64,000 bases of DNA. It comes from Ifrita kowaldi (Eukaryota > Chordata > Aves > Passeriformes > Cinclosomatidae). Under the pieces are notes generated by a model. The model saw only the letters and a program-made list of their open reading frames with translations, was not told where the DNA came from and ran no database searches. Below are positions 61,401-64,000 of this stretch, piece after piece. Made by a program: the position numbers and the translations under genes. Every line of letters begins with the position of its first letter. Position 1 is the stretch's first letter. The stretch is from the NCBI GenBank assembly GCA_013398055.1, contig VZRS01004535.1:124001-188000 (forward strand), in the 5' to 3' direction.

Positions 61401-61999
61401 AGGCTGCCTGACTCCCAGTGTTTCAGACCACCCACCAGCTCAGGCAGCGGAGGAAAAGCCGATCACTGCAGCAGGTTTTCATCTTATGGCAGAGTTAGGC
61501 AGCCAGGGCTTCCTTTGCACACAGCAGACACAGCACACGTCCAGGACTCAATTCTTAGGTATCCGCTCCTTAGGAGGACGAATCACACCTCGAACCCATC
61601 TTTCTTCCCTAGCCAGAGAAGCAGATTTGACTACTTCAGATGCAGACTGAGAGTTACTCAAATTGACCCCACTCTGGAAAGTATTCACCTCCCAGCTTCA
61701 GAACTCAGGCACACAAAATATGCCAGTAAACTAACAGGCAAGCCTGAGTTACCAGGCCAGGGATTACCCTGCCCACATAAAGGAGTCTGGGTTTGAATTC
61801 TTCTTGGGTAGAAAGTAAAATAAGGAAGTGTACGGCTGTGCAATCTCACTGGTTGCCTGGGATGGTGTGCATGACTGCAGGCAACGTTTGCTGTGATCTC
61901 TAGTCCTGTTGTCCTCTGCCATGCGGTGAATGAAGTTTCTTGAGAATTGGTTTACCAAAATTTCGCTGTCACACGGCCCAGAGCTCACATTTAGTAAGA

Positions 62000-64000
62000 T
62001 CAGCAAATCCATGCCTCCCCATTCCCCCCTTCCTAAAAGCAGCTGTGTTGAAAGAAAGGAATGGTACTGAAGAGGTGTGATAAAAATTTAAAATCGGATC
62101 TCATGGATATGCTAAGTTGCTTCAATTTCTTGTCCTAGCAGCCAGCAGGGTTTTTTGGGTTTTTTTTTAATGGACAAGATAAACCTTTGTACAACGATAA
62201 AAGAAAAACACTCAAAAAACTCAACGTAAATTCCACAAAAAACTCTACAAAAATTCCACTAAAAATCCAAAATTTTAATCTTGAAACAAGAACCCTTTTT
62301 TACAAAGAGACTTTATAGGTTGAGTGTATGTATTCACAAAAGCGACAAACTAAGGCATATTCTCCATAGCCATGTTTGTAAAAGAAAAACTCTGGAAAGC
62401 TATGTGACTCGATCTCACGTAAATCTTGTCAAGGTACAGGCAGTACAAATTTTAAACTTTTTAATTACTTTTGCATGTAATGGACTGTCAGTTTATACAG
62501 TTATCATGAATATGAGCTTAAGTAATTTCAAATCACTGCAACAAATACTCTAGTAAGAGCATGAAGCTTAAACAGTATTTTAAAGTGCTCATTAGAAACT
62601 CAACATTTCAATTAAGAAATGTTAAAGATATTACATTCCTTACATATCAAGTCCAAAGGTACAATATGTACACGATCTACCATCTTGTCTTTAACAAACA
62701 GGAAATAATTTATCTGCGTATCTCAAACATGACTAGCAGCCAAAGGGAAGCTGAAAGACTATTCCGATTTGGCCAGAAAAACAACAAAAAGAAAACCCAG
62801 AACAGTTATCCCATACATACAGCTATCAGAATTCTGTATCCCAAGCACTGCCATTTTGGCCAATCTACTTGTCTAATTCTCTTTACATCTACTCATGAAG
62901 CATCTGCCAGTACTTTGCCAGTAAAAAATTACAGCATCTCTCTTGTAACAGAATTGCTTGGGTCTCTAGAACTGTCAAGGCTGCTGTTAAAGAGAAAATA
63001 CTAATTGAACAGAAGAAATATGCCCTGCAATATACCACAGTTTGCAAAGAGAAAAGAACTCCGAACTAGACAGACAATCATACAACAAAAATTTCGACAA
63101 TTTTTAGTTTAATTTTTGAATCAACTCTAGTGCTTATTAAAAAATAAGACAAAACTGATTAAGAGGCATTTGTGACAAATTTAAAAGCCTACATCAGCTT
63201 TCTTATAAAGCCCTAACCAGTCCCTTTCAATCCATAGACACAGTACATTTGCTAGTCAAGTCTCATCCTGACAGCAACTAATCAAACTTCTCCATCCACT
63301 ACAAGTTTTCTGTGATTTTGACTTAACAGTTTTGCAGCATGTGGTATTACCCTGTGCACAGGTTAAGCCTGTTTCACAAAGGACTAATACGAGGTACTGT
63401 GAAATGTTAGCATTGTGCATCATTTTAATCCCCATAGCGCACGTGCTTTTCAATAATCCCCTTCGAAATACAACATGACAGATTTTCAAAGATACAAACA
63501 ACCATAAAACACAAACCCCAAGTTCATTAAAGCACAATAAAAATATTTACCTTCCTGTCATTTTTTTCATTTCTCAGCTGCCACGAACGGCAACATTTTG
63601 TCTTTCCAGACTTTGCAACTGGATTTTGTCCTTTTCAGACAAAGAGTATAGCCACTCACATACAGTAACATGATTACAGTAAAATCAAAACCCACAAAAT
63701 AAAGTTACAGTGAACATTCCATAAGCAGATTTTTACTTCTGGTAAACATTTCTGCTAGGCTAAAGGCAAAAGTATGCTGTACAAAATCACGTTAACATCC
63801 GCAATAATAAGCTTTGTTTAGCTTAGCTTAGCTTCAGCTTAGTGTGTGGTCAGCCTGAACTATGCAGTTTCTTAAAAGAACAGGTAGACAGAAGATAGTA
63901 AAGCTCTACTTCTTCTCTACTTGTACCCATTAGCAGATTCTTCCCTTGCAAAACATTCATGTGAAAAAAATTTACTGTGGCACTCAGTTGAGTTACAAAA
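62000..64000 (-). other. AT-rich edge, possible 3' UTR of the next gene (MTX3 expected)
   Basis: Base composition shifts to strongly AT-rich with no repeats and no domain-like open frame, as in a long vertebrate 3' UTR. By the vertebrate gene order CMYA5 then MTX3 (opposite strand), this would be the MTX3 3' end. Minus-strand ATTAAA signals occur (plus TTTAAT near 62164-62172 and 62274-62279), but no minus AATAAA was found. Plus-strand AATAAA hexamers occur near 63537 and 63698, so the strand is not settled. No MTX3 coding sequence is present to confirm it. Confidence 0.25.

Larger units (their letters stand above)
42035..61999. other. Long intergenic stretch, mostly unique
   Basis: I recognise no coding exon, RNA gene or CR1 copy in this 20-kb stretch. 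It holds a CpG-rich patch (44040-44340), an AT-rich block (44840-45500), an A/C low-complexity tract (46620-46665), a T-run of 18 (55406-55423), and the longest open frame of the window (61254-61796, 180 codons, no recognised domain). If CMYA5 is followed by MTX3 as in other vertebrates, this is the gap between them. Confidence 0.5.

Noticed and set aside
62561..63004. 147-codon plus-strand frame at the right edge
   Set aside because: It lies in AT-rich, UTR-like sequence with lysine/asparagine/isoleucine-rich composition and no domain; most likely chance.
1..64000. CRISPR array, tRNA or rRNA genes
   Set aside because: No regularly spaced direct repeats, no tRNA box A/B pair with cloverleaf and no rRNA-like sequence were seen by eye. 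A covariance-model search would be needed to exclude small RNAs.

Overview
This is vertebrate, almost certainly avian, nuclear DNA. The coding is a few short exons bounded by GT-AG introns, the intergenic DNA is long and AT-rich, and the dominant interspersed repeat is CR1 (LINE). Several CR1 copies are 5'-truncated and end in the family's 3' tail, and there are two solo-LTR-like elements. No prokaryotic gene layout, CRISPR array or operon is visible. One undetermined base (N) lies at 41877.

The only gene I can support with coding exons is at the left. Four plus-strand exons (3068-3201, 3995-4094, 5046-5222, 6080-6320) join in frame. They encode the end of a fibronectin type III domain followed by a B30.2/SPRY domain, with a stop at 6318-6320 and an AATAAA at 6632-6637. 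From memory of the family, the C-terminus fits CMYA5 (myospryn) better than FSD2. In mammals CMYA5 is followed, after a long gap, by the oppositely oriented MTX3. That order would make 6.7-62 kb the CMYA5-MTX3 intergenic space and the AT-rich right edge (about 62.0-64 kb) the MTX3 3' UTR. In birds this block is expected on chromosome Z. The MTX3 part is inference only, because no MTX3 coding exon is visible.

Region by region: 1-3067 is probably CMYA5 intron. 3068-6655 holds the CMYA5 end. 6.7-10.4 kb is unique sequence with a small CpG cluster near 9.7 kb. 10.4-19.6 kb is a repeat-dense block. It contains a minus CR1, a short plus CR1 tail, a plus CR1 that keeps 5'/ORF1 sequence and is interrupted by a nested minus CR1 fragment, and a minus CR1 split by about 1.3 kb that carries a decayed TOPORS-like RING-finger pseudogene. 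19.6-34 kb is mostly unique, with one CR1 tail, two hairpins and a GT-rich tract. 34.0-35.2 kb is a plus CR1 reverse-transcriptase and 3' fragment. 36.9-38.0 kb has two striking inverted repeats. 38.6-39.1 kb and 41.6-42.0 kb are LTRs in minus orientation. 42-62 kb is unique, with a CpG-rich patch at 44.0-44.35 kb and an AT-rich, possibly conserved block at 44.8-45.5 kb.

Nothing here amounts to a demonstrable new biological system. The items most worth checking are the cluster of long near-perfect inverted repeats, the broken TOPORS-like RING copy, the CR1 with 5' sequence, the tandem splice acceptor in the last CMYA5 exon, and the CpG-rich and AT-rich noncoding blocks.
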